Positions 1 through 13,269 of a DNA stretch of 64,000 bases are shown here, one piece after another; the first letter of the stretch is position 1; the number at the start of each line of letters is the position of its first letter. The stretch covers positions 582,898-646,897 of the forward strand of contig CAJNDS010001068.1 of the NCBI GenBank assembly GCA_905221605.1, read 5' to 3'. The translations under genes and the position numbers were made by a program. The DNA comes from Symbiodinium natans. Lineage: Eukaryota > Sar > Dinophyceae > Suessiales > Symbiodiniaceae. The notes under the pieces were generated by a model, which ran no database searches, was not told the DNA's origin, and saw only the letters and a program-made list of their open reading frames with translations.

Positions 1-239
1 GTCTAGGGTTTGGGGGGATCTGGCTTCTTTTTCTTGTCGGGGGACTGTGAGCAGTCAGGGGGGAGGAGGGGGCATGTACCCCGCATCTCAGACCACGTTC
101 CCGGGCGCCCGGAAAGCAACAGCCTCACAAAAAAAAGTTTTAAAAGAAAAACAGCCACATGGTTTCGGGTTTAGGGTTTTATAGGGTTTAGGATTTAGGG
201 TTTAGGGCTAGGGTTTAGGATTTATAGGGTTTAGGGTTT

Positions 240-3200
240 AGGCGAACTCTTGTTGACCCTTGCATTTCCCCAGCAGATGCAGAGGGGTTCCAGGCAGGGG
301 TTTAGGGTTTAGGGTTTAGGGTTTAGGGTCTAGAGGTTTCTGCTTTGGGGGGGGTTAAGAAGGTTACGGGCCCAGAAGTAGCCTAAATCCCTGAACCTGG
401 AACCTCAAACCAATAAACTCAAAAACACCTACGCCTTAAACCCTAAACCCTAAACCCTAAACCCTAAGCCCTAAACCCTGAACCTCTAAAGCATCAACCC
501 AAAACCCCAAACCCTGAATCCCAGACCTCGTAAACCCTCGAAAGATCAGTTGCCTGGCCTGGGTTTCGGTCTAACATCTCCTCGCACAACCTTGGGTTGA
601 GGGTGTAAGGTGTAGGGTGTAGGGTGCAGGGTTTAGGGTTTAGGGTTTGGGGTTTAGGGTTTAGGGTTTAGGGGTTGAGGGTTTAGGGTTTAGAGGTTGA
701 GGGTTTAGGGCTTAAGGCTCCGGACCTGGGGCTTCTTGTGCAGGGCTTAGAGTTCCGGACTTGGGTTCCTCAGGGTTTAGGGTTTAGGGTTTAGGGTCTA
801 GGGTCTAGGCTGGGCTAGAAGCTGTGACTGAGAGGGGGTGGGGGGGGGGTGGGGGCGAGGGGGTTTCAGGGTTTCAGGGCATGAGCCCAGCTCATCAGGC
901 TGCTTGTTGATTCCCTTGAGCCTCGCGCAGGCGCACGCACTCGGAGTAGCCACCAGGTACCAAGGGCCTCGGTGGCGCGATGCCTTTAGGAGGTTTTTAC
1001 GGGCAGGGTTGCAGGGCTTGTAGGGTCTTAGGGGCTTCCGCGGGGTGCATAGACTTCATCGTTAGGCCTCAGTGTCTCCGCCCTCAGCAACCCTAGCCAA
1101 AACCCCTGAACCCTAAACCCTAAACCCTAAACCCTAAACCCTAACCCTAAACCCTAAACCCTAAACCCTAAACCCTAAACCCTAAACCCTAAACCCTAAA
1201 CCCTGAACCCTACGGACGGCCCCACCCCTCAGCTTCCGGCACCTGACCTGTGAGGATCCGCTGCACGAGGTGGTGGATGTTCTTGCCCTCGAAGGGCACC
1301 TTCTGTTTAGGGTAAACCCTAAACCCTAAACCCTAAACCCTAAACCCTAAACCCTAAAACCCTAAAACCCTAAAACCCTAAACCCTAAACCCTAAACCCT
1401 AGGGTTTAGGATTTAGGGTTTAGGGTGGTTCTACTGGAGACAGGGGTTTAGAGGTTTAGGTTTTAAGGGGGTTCAGGATGGTTCAGGGCACCTTCTACTG
1501 GACATCTTGGGTTTGGGGGTTGAGGGGTTTAGGGGTTCAGGGGTTCACTACACCATTGTTGGGGGGAGTCTTTAGACATGATCATTCTTGCTCCTTCTTG
1601 GGTCTAAGTATTCAGTATTCATAAACATGTGGGTGGCTGTCAAAATTATGATCCCTTTTGGGGTACTCTAAGTAACACGAGGTGCCGTATTAGAATAGGG
1701 ATCCAAAAAGGGACCATAATTTTGACAACCGCCCATGTAGCATGGTTTTCAACCATGACCCGGTTCTACTGTGGGGACCTTGAGTTCAAAGGGTTCAGGG
1801 GTTGAGGGGTTCAGGGGTTCAGCGGTTTAGGGGTATTGGGGGTTTAAGGTTTTGGGATTGGGGGTGTAGAGGTTCAGGGCTTCAGGGGTTCAGGGTTTCA
1901 GGGTTTAGGGGTTGGGGTTGACAAACTTTCATTTGGGGTGGGTTTTTTGTCTTCCAGGTCATCCGGGTCACACGTGACGAATCAGAAGTAAGTCTTCACG
2001 TTGCGACAGGGTCCGTTAGTAGCTTCTCCCTTCACACAACTGTCTTTCAATACCGATGAAGACAGTCTACACAGTAGAAGTCAACAGGAGGGTCATGCAA
2101 AATCTGTGCAAGTGCCAGAACTCGTCCCTAAATTGAAGCCCTTCGGGTTTAGAGTTTGGGGCACTTGTCTTCTAATCTATATGGCGCTTCGATGCCCCCA
2201 GCGCCCCGCATCACTGAACTTTGAAACGCCACTCAGCCATACTCAGCCTTCAGGGCACACATAAACCCCAAGGATTGGGATCAGGTGCCCTATGCCACTT
2301 GAGTCCCCATTTGGGGGGGTGCGCACCATCACCCTTTTAGGGCTCATGCAACCCATGCAACCCCTAAACCCTAAACCCTAAACCCCAAACCCTAAACCCT
2401 AAACCCTAACCCCTAAACCCTAAGGACCCCGCCTTCAGGGCGCACATCTCGTAGAGGATGCAACCCAAGGCCCAGATGTCGGAGGGCCAAGCCTCGAGAA
2501 AGCCCCAGAAAGCCTAGTGGGAAACCTCTCTACTTGGATCTGCATGGGGTACATGGGTTTAGGGTTTAGGGTTTAGGGTTTCAAGAACGTAAATGAATCC
2601 GACCTTCATCAGAGAGAGAGAGAGAGGGAGAGGAAAAGGAGGCTCTTCCTCATATTCATGTCGCTATCACCAACTGAAGACAGCACGAGCGCTCCATGAC
2701 GGCTGATAACTCTGCATTGTCGCGATAAATACCAAAGATGTGCACTCATGCTGCGACCTCGCAAACCTCCAAGATCCTTGCTGAACCACATAGACTTATA
2801 GGCGCTGAATACCCTAGCCAAAAAAGGCTAACCTTCTAAAACATAGTAGGATTCTATATGACCAAAACGGTTGAAGGTTACCCACCCAGGTCCCTAAGCA
2901 GATGCTACACCTCACTGAGATCTTGAAAGTAACAAGGCAAACCCTCTCCCAGCAGAGCTCCCAGCATATGGCTGCTCCTCACACACCTCTTCAGCACAGA
3001 TGCATTCACCAAGCAACTCGGCCTACTCTCCCATACCCTGATCCATGGTGAGGCATTTTGGTGAGCTTCATCTCTCGGAAGTAGATGTGACGGGTTTAGG
3101 GTTTAGGGTTTAGGGTTTAGGGTTTAGGGTTTAGGGTTTAGGGTTTAGGGTTTAGGGTTTAGGGTTTAGGGTTTAGGGTGTAGGGTTAAGAGGTTAGGGT

Positions 3201-6200
3201 TTAGGGTTTAGGGTTTAGGGCTTTGAGCCCTTTCCCTCTTCCTGATACACACGGCCCTCCAGGTCTCACGGACCCCGGCCTCCGGGCTCAGGTAGTACGG
3301 AGTACCAATCTGTGTGCGCGCCTGAGGACGCACATCGAGATCACACTCCCACACCAAGGCCATGGAACCAGAACCTAAACCCTAAACCCTAAACCCTAAA
3401 CCCTAAACCCTAAACCCTAAACCCTAAAACCCTAAAACCCTAAACCCTAAACCCTAAACCCTAAACCCTGAACCCCAAACCCCATTCATCTGCAGCTCCT
3501 AAGTGCGCAGCGCAGGCGAGTGTGGAGGACAGCTCCTTGGAAATGCCTGGCAGACCCAAGCACTGCGTCCGTCATCCTGATGTATACGCACATCTGCATA
3601 CATATGTGTATTACTACTATTTGCTTAAGAACCCCCCAAACAAGTACACAATAGTAATCCCTATATGTCCCTCATGAGGAAGAATATTTTTTTGTACAGT
3701 GGGTGGTTGTCAAAATGGTGGTCCCTTTTTGGATTCCCTACTATAATACGGCACCTAATATTTAGGGTACCCCAGAAGGGATCATAATTTTGACCGCCAC
3801 GCATGTGTATTATGCGTCATGTGTAAATATTTATTTTTACGCACATCTGTGTATACTCGTGTGCATGTGTCTTATTAACAGTCAGAATATAGATCTCTGG
3901 GCTTAGTCGGAGAATATGTATACTACTTTTCGAGACACACCTCATATATTTCGTCACGCGGTTGTCTGTTCGAACAATTGGACCTTGTAGAGTCTCCCGT
4001 TCTGAATGCGGGGCTGAGGGCCTGGAATCTCCCGCTGCTCCAAGCCAAGATTCCCTCAGTTGTCCAGTATTTAGGAGAACCGAAGGTTAACCTTTGGGAT
4101 TCTAAGGGGATTGTACTACCCCAAAAAGGTTAAAGGTTACCTACTGCTACTAGGCTTATAATATGGACCCCAATAAGGTACCACTGAAGGGATATCTTAC
4201 ACCAAAAGGTTAAAAGTTCCCTACTCTACTACTAGGAAACACCCAACGGCCGGAAAAAAAAAACCACAAGACCCTTCTTCATTCTCGGCGAACCCCTACA
4301 CTCCAAACCCTAAACGCACTAAAACCCCTAAACCCTGAACCCTAAGCCCTACTAAACCCTAAACCCTAAACCCCCCTAAACCCTAAATCCTAAACCCTAA
4401 ACCCTAAACCCTAAGCCCTAAAAACCCTGCTTTCTGTGAAGTTCCGGGTCCCGCCAACACCGCTTTGAATCCCCAGCTCTTTTCAAGCTTCTCGAAGCTT
4501 AACTCACAAAGTCGCCCTAAGTCCCTAAACCCTAAACCCTAAACCCTAAGTCCCTAAACCCTAAGCCCTAAGCCCCAAACCCCGAAGTTGCTAAACCCCG
4601 AAGCCCAAAAAACCCTAAAACGAACCCTAAAACGAACCCTAAAACCCTACAAAACCCCAAACCCCTAAACCCTAAAAAGCCCTAAACCACCAAAACCCCC
4701 CAAAACCCCCGCAAAACCCCAAACCCCCTAACCCTAAACCCTAAACCCTAAACTCTAAACCCCCCAAAACAAACCCACAAACGTGCCCGGTTGGCCGAAG
4801 TCACCCATCTTCAGGACGCCTCAGCAGGGCTCTCGGGTTGAAGTGCAAGGGTCTCTGGGACCCCATCCCGCCTGCAGCCTTGCAAACTTTAAGGTCTAGG
4901 GTTTAGGTTTAGGGTTTAGGGTTTAGGGTTTAGGGTTTAGGGTTTAGGGTTTAGGGTAGCCTCTGAGATGGTCTTTCGGTGGTCTTGATTCAGGGTTTAG
5001 GGTTCAGGGTTCGGGATTTGGGGTTCAGGTCTCAGGGCAATAGGGTGTAGGATTGAGTCGGGGGGTTTGGGGGGTTTAGGGTTTAGGGTTTAGGGTTTAG
5101 GGTTTAGGGTTTAGGGTTTAGGGTAAACCCTAAACCCTAAACCCTAAACCCTAAACCCTGAACCCTAAACCCTAAACTCTAAACTCTAAACCCTAAACGC
5201 TAAACCCTAAACCAATGCCCAACATCCCAACATCCCGGAGCGTGCCATTCTTGGTGAGGAAGAAGTTCCCAGGCTTCAAGTCACGGTGGAGGATGTGCCT
5301 CCAATGCCATTTACTTTGGGGTTTAGGGTTTAGGGTTTAGGGTTTAGGGTTCTTAGCGTCCGACTTCGTTAGGAGTTGGTATCTTGGGTCCTTTCACTTC
5401 ATGTACAGACGGAGAGGGATGACAGTATACCCTGCACCCCAAGCCCTAAATACTATTGGACTTTAGTCAGGGCTCCTCCCTAAACCCTGAACCCTAAACG
5501 CTAAACCCGAAGCCCTTCCTGTAAAATGCTGGGGTGCGGAACCTGCGTCAAGGTATTCACAGAGAGACTATGGGGCTGAACCAACCCGCCACCGTACCGA
5601 AGCACACCGAATGGGCTGGAAGAACAGATGAAGCAGGGTTTATATTTCTGTCATTGGTGAGTGTATATAAGGTTCCTTTTTCTTATTGGTGAGTGTATAT
5701 AAGGTTCCTTTTGATTATTGGTGAGTGTATATATTGAGTGTCCTTTTGGGGATACAAGAAATATAAACCCCACTTCATATATAGGCGGCCTGTGCTTCGA
5801 GTAGGGCATATCACACCCTGAAAAACTGCTTGCAACGCAAGATGCCCTCACAAAACCCCACCAAGCCCTACCTGACATGGCCCTTGAAACCCTCCGTGGA
5901 AAAACTATTCCTACACATCATCCTCTTAAGCCCAACAAGGGCAAGTACTAATTTAAATCTCCCAAGCACCTACCTAGCTATGACAAACCCGAACCCCCAG
6001 ACCCTAAGGACCTAGCGGGAACAAAGCTTAGCGCCGGAGACCCCTCGCCCCTGACGCACCCGGAGTACCAAAGCCCTGGAAACCCATAACGCTCTGACAG
6101 CGTACAGCGTTTAGGGTGGGGCTCAGTAGAGTTTTGGTAGGGTTTAGAGTTTAGGGTTTAGGGTTTAGGATTTAGGGTTTGTAGGGTTTGGAGGGTTTAC

Positions 6201-9200
6201 AGGGTTTGGAATGTTTCTAGGGTTTTCTGGTGTTTCAGGCTGATAGGCTGCCTCACAACCGCAGCCCCAGATCTGAAAGCTCCCCTGAACCGACTCGACA
6301 GGTGCACGTAAAGTGTGGAACTCTTCGGGGTCTGAACAATAGCCTGAATATGATCCTCTTAAACCCAATAGGGGAAAAACACACATATATATATATATTT
6401 GACGCCCCAAGGGCCTACCTAGAGGGTTTAGCGTTTAGGGGTTAGGTAACGTTAAAGCGCTCAGGGTATTTTAGGGCTTTTTGAAGGAGGTTCGGAAGGC
6501 TCGCCCTGAAACTCGACACCGTCAAAAGGATGTTGTGGCTGGAGCCTTGGGATGTTGCCCCCTTATACTAACAGTCCTTAATAGGGATTATAGGGATTAT
6601 AGGGATTATAGTACACCCCTATCATAATCCCTATTAAGGACTGCTAGTAGAAGGGGGAACATCCCAGCTGGAGCCTCTCGTGGATGTACTTCAGGGCCAG
6701 CGTCGCCTGGGTGAACCACCGAAGTACCTCTGCCAGTTCATGTTACGGGTGAGGGAGAGTTGGTGGTTAGCAGCCAGTTGTATTTGGGGGTTTACGAAAA
6801 TAGGGACCCCCTTGGTAGGATTCCCTTATCATAAGGAACCCAATAAGGTAATTACCCCTCATTTCGGAAACTCCCATTTGGTGCTTAGCTATGCGGCTAT
6901 GCATGTTTCCTGAAGGGTCAAAGTTGGAGGTTGTTGCAGAGAGCTTGGAGGATGGAGTGGCCTGGACCCTAAACCCTAAACCCTAAACCCTAAACCCTAA
7001 ACCCTAAACCCTAAACCCTAAACCCTAAACCCTAAACCCTAAACCCTAAACCCTAAACCCTAAACCCTAAACCCTAAACCTGGGGCACTACGGTCACTGT
7101 GCGGGTGTTCGTGGTGAGTTGGGACGGCCTGTCGGGTCCTCACCATTCTGAAGGTCCAGAAAAACCCCACACTTTCACAGGATAGCATCTCAATCTCTGA
7201 GTAGTCCTCCGAGACTAAGACCAAGGCACTTACGAGAAGAAACATCAATTCGCAGCATTCGCCCAGTACCTTGAACCTGGAACCTTAAGCACACAAGCCC
7301 TTCCAACACTGATCCCAAATTCATGACCCTTTCTGAGGCCCCCAACCCTAAGACCAAAAAACACCCTGCAAGCCTGGAAATTGAAGTTTAGAAACGGCCT
7401 GGTCTTCTGCGATTGGCTGGCGTCTCCTGCGCGGCTATGCAAGGGGGCTTCTGCTGGCGGCTGGAGAATTCATTTACATCTTGCCATCTACACTGCAAAA
7501 ACTGACCTTCCTCCCTCCCAGAACCATAAACCCTTTTAGGGTTCATATTTGGTCCCCAAGGCACTCAGCCCTCAACCCAAGCAGACCCTAAACTGCAAAC
7601 CTTAAACCCTAAGCCCTCAACCCTAAACCCTAAACCCTAAACCCCAAACCCTGCGCCCTAAGCCCTCAACCCAAGCAGAAAGAGCCACAGAACCCTTTGC
7701 TTTGCGTCGCCTCCTCGCCTGGTCGATCCGCTTCGTCAGGTCGCCACCTGAGCCACAAAAACTCCGTCAAGTCGCGTCTTCCAATACCCTACAGACACAC
7801 ATACATGTACATCTGTATATAAACGTACTATGTAGAATAGTTGTATAGATGTATATATGTATACATAAATACATAAATTAATAAGTAAATAAATAAATAA
7901 ATCTCTATATATATATAGTACATAAATTAATAAGTAAATAAATATAAATATAAATATAAACATACATATAAATATAAATATAAATATAAATATATATATA
8001 TATATACACGTATCAGTAGGGTACGGAGAAGCTCGGAGATGTTGCTGGGCTTTGATGTGCAGTCTCCGAACCTTCAACACGACATCGCGGGCACGAACTC
8101 CTTTAGGGTTTAGGGTTTAGGGTTTAGGGTTTAGGGTTTAGGGTTTAGGGTTTAGGGTTTAGGGTTTAGGGTTTAGGGTTTAGGGTCATCTTCACAAGCC
8201 CTCGCCAAGGAAGTCGTTTACCACACGCAGAATATCTTAGTTGTCCAGTAACCTGGGGGAAATTAAAGGTTAACCTTTGGGATTGTAAGGGGATTCTACT
8301 ACCCCAAAAAGGTTCAAGGTTACCTACTCTGCTACTAGGATACTGTAAAAAAAATATGCCGTACGTACACATCATTAAAATGTTAATGGGGCCTTCATTT
8401 AGTTTGTAAGGCCTCAGGTACGAATAATACATTCATTGGGAGGTTTTTCTTCTTTGCATTTATTAGAACTAAGATGGGCCAAATAAAGTCTGTTGTTCAC
8501 TGGCCCGTATCTGTTCTATCACTAGTTAAAAACTTGAAATCAGAAAGGCTTAGCCATTTATTTTGACTGTCTTGGAATCTGCGGAACTTTCGGAACATTA
8601 ACGTCAGTCCTTATATAAATATTCATGAGGAAATAGGATTATATCTCGGGAAAACCAGAACTTCTTTAAAAAAAGCATTACATTGCATGGCTGTCCTATG
8701 ATCTCCCTTTTAGTACTGCTTGGCTTGTTCGGTCAACTTGCAAGGGTCAGCCCCAAACCCCAAACCCTAAATTCTAAACTCCAACAGCCAGCCTTGCCTT
8801 TAAACCCGAAACCCTGTGAGATGAATGGCCACTTTCGGCTTTAGGGTGAGAACCTGTACTCGCAATGGTTGCGGTGCAATATCTGCGCGTGTGTGTGTGT
8901 GTGTGTGCATGCGTACATGTGTGCGTGTGTGCGTGTGTGCATGTGTGCGTGTGTCCGCCGTGTGTGCACATGTGCGTGAGTGCGTGTGTGTGCGTGTGCG
9001 AGCGCGTGTGCGTGCGTGCGTGCGTGTGTGCGTGTGTGTGCGTGTGTGTGCGTGTGTGCGTGTGTGCATGTGGGGGGGGGGAGAGGGGGCGATTTAGGCA
9101 TGTTAAACAAGGGATACAAACCCTATTTAAAAACCCTAGAATCCCCAAACCCTAAAAAGGCGGGGACGGTGGGAGGGTCAGCCCCCGAGCCCGGGGCCTT

Positions 9201-12200
9201 CGCAAAAATCCATGAGCAGGGCAAACCTGGCGCTGACTCTTCGTGGAGGGCTTCGCGGGTTCCGGAGGCGCTTCTGGATTTTGGATTGGCTTGTTGCTAC
9301 CTTCTTGGGGCTCTGTAGAGTTAGGGTTGCAGGGTTCAGGGTTCAGGGTTCAGGGTTTAGGGAATTCCCTTGTGGTCCCTTTGTAGTTGTGCAATAATAA
9401 TAACCCCCAAAATCACATTCTAATTCTTCAGGCCCCTACAGTACACGGGACAGGAGCGCGTGGGCCAAAATGGTTCTTCTGGCTGGTTCTGAGTAGGGAA
9501 TGAGGGACTGAGGTACCCTATATCATCCCTTACAGGGTATATTTGTATTATATATATATATATATACGTGGGCCGAATTCCCTCGCACCCTACTAAGACC
9601 CGGGCGTTCCTCAGCTTTTCAGGTCTTGATCCTAACTCTTAAAACCCCAGGCCACGCGTGAATGCCGTAACTCCTACAAACCCTCAAGGGTTTAGGGTTT
9701 AGGCATTGGGTTTAGTATTTAGGGTTTAGGGGTAGTTACATGGTCCCTTAGTATGGACCCTGAAAAGGGGACCCCTTACATACCCCTTAGAACCCCATCA
9801 ATCCCAGGCGCCCATGCTCCGGTAACCCTTTAAAGAAGGTAAGGGACCTTACTAAGGGCCTATGATCTATGAAACTACCCCTAAACCCTAAACCCTAAAC
9901 CCCAAACCCTAAACCCCCTCATGTTAAGGGGCTCAAGCCCTCGTTCGCCTCGGCCCCGCCTTTTTTGCCCTTCTCTGCTGAAGATGAATCCCTTTATGAG
10001 CACCCAAATCCAAACCCAACCCCCAAACCCCAGTAGGGTTTAGGGTTTAGGGTTTACGGTTCACAACTCCATAGCAGCCTGACTTCTAATATTCTAGATT
10101 TACAACTAAACCAGATTAAATCCTATGAACTACCCTAAATCCTAAAACCTAAACCCTGATCCCTAAACTCTCAACTCTAAACCCTAAGCCCGACACCTCA
10201 AAAGTCCTTAACTCCAATCCCAAGAGACCAGCCAGATTCCGTGAAGCTGTCGCGGTAGCGCACAATGTACCTGATGTGCACTTGGAGCTTGATTGACTCG
10301 TTGACGGTGTAAGGTTTAGGGTTTAGGGTTTGGGGTGCCATAAGGGGATTATCTGAAGAGCCCAAAATACTTAGGGGTGTCTAGGGCCTACATTCAGAAG
10401 TTGCCCTGAAGCCCCAAACCCTATAGAATCACAAGACCTGGTCTCTGAAATCCCATACACCCCTGTGAGCCCTGGAGCCCTAAACCCTAGAAGCCCTAGA
10501 CCTTCTCTTAAGCCCCTAAACCCCTAAACATTGTGAACCCTACAGTGCATTCCTTCTAGACAGTAGAAACCCACCCTACAAACCCTAATTTCCAAACCCC
10601 TGAACCCACAAACCCTACAAACCCTGTAAAACCTGAACCCAAACACAAAACCCAAAACTCCAAGCCTCAAAACCCGAACCAAACACCTTGGTCTAATCAT
10701 TAAGGCCCCGATATTCATCCTGGCAATTCTTGAGGCTCTCATGCGGGGGTTTCGGATTTAGGGTTTAGGATTTAGGGTTCAGGGTTTAGGGTTTAGGGTT
10801 TAGGGTTTAGGGGTTTGAGACTATGGGTCGATGGTGTCTTTCAGGTGCTCAGGGCTCGTTGAACAAATCTTGGGCAGCGGCGGGTGCTTCAGCATGGCCA
10901 GGCAAGTCCCCTGCGTCGCATCCGGAGAAACCCTAAACCCTAAACCCTAAACCCTAAACCCTAAACCCTAAACCCTAAACCCTAACCCCTAAACCCTAAA
11001 CCCTAAACCCTAAACCCTAAACCCTAAACCCTAAACCCTAAACCCTAAACCCTAAACCCTAACCCTAAATCCTAAAACCTGAACCCGAAACCCTAAACCC
11101 AGAACCCTGAACCCTGCCCACTAAACCCTAAACCCTAAACCCGAGGTGGGCTGGACCTATCTACAAGCACACTGCCCATTGTTTAACGGGCTCATGCTTG
11201 CCCACCCTAAACCCTGAACCCTCAACCCTAAGCCCTAAAACCCCAAACCCTAGTAGTTGAGCAAGGTGGAGGCTCCAAGCTCAACTCTGAACCAACCCTA
11301 GTGGCTCTGGTCCTATCCTCCGCAGCAAGCTACCTTTCACACCACAATACCAAACCCTCTTGGATTCTTGAAACTACATACATCGCTTGCAGGTTCATGG
11401 GTGCTTCTTGGGCTTGGGGTTGGGGCCTCGGGTTTCGGGTTTGGGGCTGACGCTTCAGCGTCCAAGGGTGTTGAAGACCTAGTAAGCCGAATAAGTCAGC
11501 TGTCGAAATGAAACATATTGCAGCACGGTAGCGAGAAGGAGCTTTATATTCCTTCCGAAGCACCTTTTCTCTAAGAGCCTGAAAACCCTGCAGCCTCACC
11601 CCCCCGCCCTAAACCCTAAACCCTAAACCCTAAACCCTAAACCCTAAACCGCCCCAAAAAAAAAACCTGCAGACCCCATCGCCTCCTTCACAGCATCACG
11701 GAGCTCCTCTCTTAGCTCCACTCGAAAGGCGAGACGGGCGAGGGTTGAGGGTTACTAGCAGTCCTTTTTAGGGAGGGTTGAGGGTTACTAGCAGTCCTTT
11801 TTTGGGAGGGTTGAGGGTTACTAGCTTCTGAGGGACAAACATAGGGTTTAGGGTTTAGGTTTGGGGCTTGGGGTTAGGCGGCGGTATAATCCCGATGAAG
11901 GACTGTTAGTATAAGGGGGAACATGGCCCAAATTGGACCCGAAAAGGGTCTAGGGTTTAGGGTTTGGGGTTTAGGGTTTCGGCCTCATAAACTTGAAATG
12001 GAGTTATAGCAGTGGATGGCCCACCCTATGCTTGGCATGAAGCCGCACGGCCCGGGATCCCTGACGTGCGCCTTCAAAGTGCAGTTATAGGTAGGGTTTA
12101 GGGTTTGAGGTTTGGGGTTTAGGGCTTAGGGTTTAGGGTTTAGGGTTTGGGGTTTAGGGTTTAGGGTTTAGGGTTTGGATCCAATAGGATTTAGGGTGAT

Positions 12201-13205
12201 TCGTACGGCTACGATCACCTTCTGCAAGGGCACTTTGAGCCGACCCGCAACGCTCCATGAACCCTCCGAGTAGGGCTTGGGGTTATGGCTTGAGGTAGGC
12301 AAACCTGCCTGGACTGCTCCAATATGGGGGGGGTTTACGAGAACAGGGGATCCCCGAACATAGATCCCCGAATAGTGAGATTCCTTATAGTATAAGGACC
12401 CCAGTATGGTACCTCCTAATTCGGAAACCCCAATATTTTAGCCACTTTCATAATCATCATCATCATCATCACCATCATCAAGGTTTTCTTAAAGTGAACA
12501 ACTATTTGCTTTAGGACCCCGAAGAAAATGAAGAAGAATAATCTTTCTAGTAGCCTTATGAGGAAGACTCTTTTATTTGCTTGGGGGGATTCTTAAGCAA
12601 GTAGTCAAGGGCTGAGGGTTCAGGGCTTAGGGTTTCGGGTTAAGCCACCTAACGGTAAGCTGCGGAGCATTCCCTAACCTAGTCTCCAAGCACCAAAGAG
12701 GCTCTGCGGCTCCGCACCAACAGTAGTCGCCTGCTTTGGGCCCCAGTCTCCAAGCACCAAAGAGGCTCCGCACCAACAGTACTCGCTGCTTTGGGCCTTG
12801 CAGAGCCCGGCAACGATTTGGGACTCCCGGCTTCGCCGAATCCACGCGGCTCAACCAAGCTCGTCAGGGAGGTGACGGAGCCCCGGCTAGAACCACGCAG
12901 CACCAGTCTTGACCACGTGAGGCAGTTTCACAAAAGTCTCCGTGGTGCTCCCTTTCTATGGGCGCCCAAGCTGGGATCTAACCCTAAACCCTGAACCCTG
13001 AAGCCTGAACCCTAAACCCTAAACCCTAAACCCTAAACCCTAAACCCTAAACCCTAAACCCTAAACCCTAAACCGAACCTGCCCGTATTGAACTGAGCCC
13101 TCAGCCGCCAGAAGCTGAAAAAACCTGGACCCTACGACCAGACCCTAAAGCCTTAGGTTTCAGGGAATGAGGGAATTAGGGCCCTATATATGATTCGGCC
13201 CCGGC

Positions 13206-13269
<64 letters not shown>

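Noticed and set aside
1-300. Chromosome end (true telomere)
   Set aside because: Repeats alternate orientation across the whole window with unique DNA and exons between them, so they are interstitial.
8196-8240. Kinase-like segment ([12 protein letters not shown] on the minus strand)
   Set aside because: It resembles a kinase strand, but lies between exons that already join in phase (9,198 to 7,747) and overlaps a family C element, so it is probably coincidence.
8774-9318. Overlapping ORFs rich in Thr-His or Cys-Val
   Set aside because: They are products of the (TG)n tract in every frame, not genes.
10840-10925. Open minus-strand island ([20 protein letters not shown])
   Set aside because: It is protein-like, but I could not place it in the kinase order or another family and no convincing donor is present, so it is not called as an exon.
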